Assembly: GCA_030052355.1 (NCBI GenBank)
Contig: JASIGS010000065.1
Span: forward strand, 1-6,508
Reading direction: 5' to 3'
DNA from: Streptosporangiaceae bacterium
GTDB lineage: Bacteria; Actinomycetota; Actinomycetes; Streptosporangiales; Streptosporangiaceae
DNA: 6,508 nt
The notes below the pieces were generated by a model that was given only the letters and a program-made list of their open reading frames with translations, searched no databases and was not told the origin of the DNA. How positions within the stretch are numbered: the stretch's first letter is position 1; every line of letters begins with the position of its first letter. The translations under genes and the position numbers were made by a program. This document shows, one piece after another, positions 5,341 to 6,508 of this stretch.

Positions 5341-6508
5341 CCGTGCGGCTGCTGACCAACATCGGCCGGCTCTGGACCGGATCTGACGTCTGGAGCAACG
5401 CGGCGATCCTCTGTCAGGACGACCGCATCGCCTGGGTCGGCCCGGCGTCGGAGCTGCCCGCGAGCGTCCCGGGCGTCGTCCGCGACATCGTCGACGTCGA
5501 TCACGTGGAAAACCTGGGCGGTGCGCTGGTCACGCCCGGGCTGATCGACTCGCACACCCACCCCGTGTATGCGGGCAACCGGTGGGCCGAGCTGGCGATG
5601 AGGTCGGGCGGCGCGTCCGACGCCGAGATCGTGGCGGCGGGTGGCGGCGTGTCGTCGACGGTCACGATCACCCGCGGCACCGACCCCTGGACGCTCTGCA
5701 GCGGCGTGCGGGACCGGCTGGGGGACTGGCTTATGTCCGGCACCACGACCGTCGAGGCGAAGACCGGCTACCACCTCACCAGGGACGGGGAACTGGCGGA
5801 CGTCCGGATGCTGCGGTCCCTCGGCTGCGAGCCGGGCATGCCGCGGGTGCACGTCACGTTCCTCGCGGCTAACGCGGTTCCGCCCGAGTTCTTCGGCCGG
5901 CGCGAGGACTACGTGGACGCGGTCGGCAGCTGGTGCACCGATGCCGCCAAGGCCGGTGCGGACAGCGTGGACGCGAACTGTGACGACGGCGGGTTCACCG
6001 CGAGGGAGGCGAGCTGGGTGCTGGCCGCCGGGCGGGCGGCCGGACTGCTGCCGAGGCTGCACGCCAGCGGTGACGGACGCGTCGGGGCGGCGATGCTGGC
6101 GGCCGAGCTCGGCTGCGCCTCGGCCGACCTGCTGCACGACGCGGACGAGGAAGACGTCATCGCGCTCGCGAGCGCCGGCGTGGCCGCCGTGGTCTGCCCC
6201 GCGGTGACGCCGGACTCGCGCCGGCCACCGCCGGTCCGTGCGCTGCTTGACAAGGGTGTCGCGATCGCGCTCGGCTCTGACCACTCTCCCGGCGTGAACG
6301 GGATCACGTCCATGCCGCTGGTGATCAGCCTGGCGGTCGCGAACTTCGGGATGAGCGTGACTGAGGCGTTGCGCGCGGCCACGTTGGGCGGCGCGCAGGC
6401 ACTGCGCACCTCGGACCGCGGCGCGATGTCGCGCGGACGGCTGGCTGACATCGTGGCGTGGGACGCCGACCATGAGGGTGCCTTCGGCTGGGCCTACGAC
6501 CTGAAGCC
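5337..6508 (+). CDS. hutI: HutI-like imidazolonepropionase / amidohydrolase (3'-truncated by window edge)
   Basis: 390 complete codons are visible; probably only the last few to ~20 are missing. HutI hydrolyses 4-imidazolone-5-propanoate to N-formimidoyl-glutamate, step three of histidine degradation, using one metal in a TIM barrel. Seen are PGLIDSHTHPVYAGNR (67-82, metal ligands His73 and His75, substrate Arg82), GGG then TVTITR (102-113), TTTVEAKTGYHL (136-147, Tyr145), His242 and SDHSPG (314-319, ligand Asp315). The C-terminal half (ITSMP, LAV, GMSVTEALRAAT, GGAQAL) resembles actinobacterial HutI. Several family residues are changed: FLAANAVP (175-182) has Asn179 where HutI has the His of GAHAVP; HASGD replaces HANQ or HADE; SADLLH replaces SADHLL; Ser317 replaces Asn. 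The start is GTG 5337, because an in-frame TGA at 5313 rules out anything earlier and no earlier start codon follows it. It is coupled to the leader ORF. A diverged HutI with another substrate is possible. Confidence 0.85.
   Translation, partial: MTVRLLTNIGRLWTGSDVWSNAAILCQDDRIAWVGPASELPASVPGVVRDIVDVDHVENLGGALVTPGLIDSHTHPVYAGNRWAELAMRSGGASDAEIVAAGGGVSSTVTITRGTDPWTLCSGVRDRLGDWLMSGTTTVEAKTGYHLTRDGELADVRMLRSLGCEPGMPRVHVTFLAANAVPPEFFGRREDYVDAVGSWCTDAAKAGADSVDANCDDGGFTAREASWVLAAGRAAGLLPRLHASGDGRVGAAMLAAELGCASADLLHDADEEDVIALASAGVAAVVCPAVTPDSRRPPPVRALLDKGVAIALGSDHSPGVNGITSMPLVISLAVANFGMSVTEALRAATLGGAQALRTSDRGAMSRGRLADIVAWDADHEGAFGWAYDLK

Noticed and set aside
5280..6473. 397-codon ORF on the minus strand opposite hutI
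   Set aside because: It is rich in Arg, His, Pro and Gly with no recognisable domain, and is antisense to a clear HutI reading frame. Long antisense frames are normal in GC-rich genes.

Overview
The window is high-GC DNA with actinobacterial character. Third codon positions are strongly G/C, GTG occurs as a start, and the gene families (WD40 protein with an actinobacterial-type C-terminus, AceB-type malate synthase, DUF488 protein, long HflX, HutI-like amidohydrolase) fit a Streptomyces- or Streptosporangiales-like actinomycete. I cannot name the genus from sequence alone.

Layout from left to right. (1) Bases 2-832, plus strand: the last ~276 codons of a WD40 beta-propeller protein whose N-terminal effector or NTPase part lies outside the window. 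(2) Bases 931-2529, minus strand: a complete malate synthase gene (aceB), convergent with the WD40 gene. (3) Bases 2643-3176, plus: a DUF488-family protein, divergent from aceB across a 113-base gap. (4) Bases 3367-4842, plus: the ribosome-associated GTPase HflX, with all five G motifs and an unusual acidic N-terminal extension built of four 7-residue repeats. (5) Bases 4843-5295: a 453-base gap, visibly poorer in GC than its flanks, holding a strong stem-loop just after hflX, a cluster of ATTGC/GCAAT repeats with 12-base and then 20/40-base periodicity, and a candidate promoter. (6) Bases 5296-5340: a 14-codon leader ORF behind a near-perfect Shine-Dalgarno, with its stop overlapping the start of (7) a HutI-like imidazolonepropionase (5337 to the window end, truncated at the 3' edge).

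The genes do not form one obvious pathway. AceB is the second glyoxylate-shunt enzyme, HutI belongs to histidine degradation, HflX rescues or splits ribosomes and is linked to stress, and the WD40 fragment probably belongs to a STAND-type signalling or defence protein. The least ordinary parts are the phased repeat array between hflX and hutI, the leader ORF coupled to hutI, and the HutI-like protein itself: it keeps the metal ligands but appears to lack several substrate-contacting residues of classical HutI. No insertion sequence, CRISPR array, tRNA or rRNA was seen.
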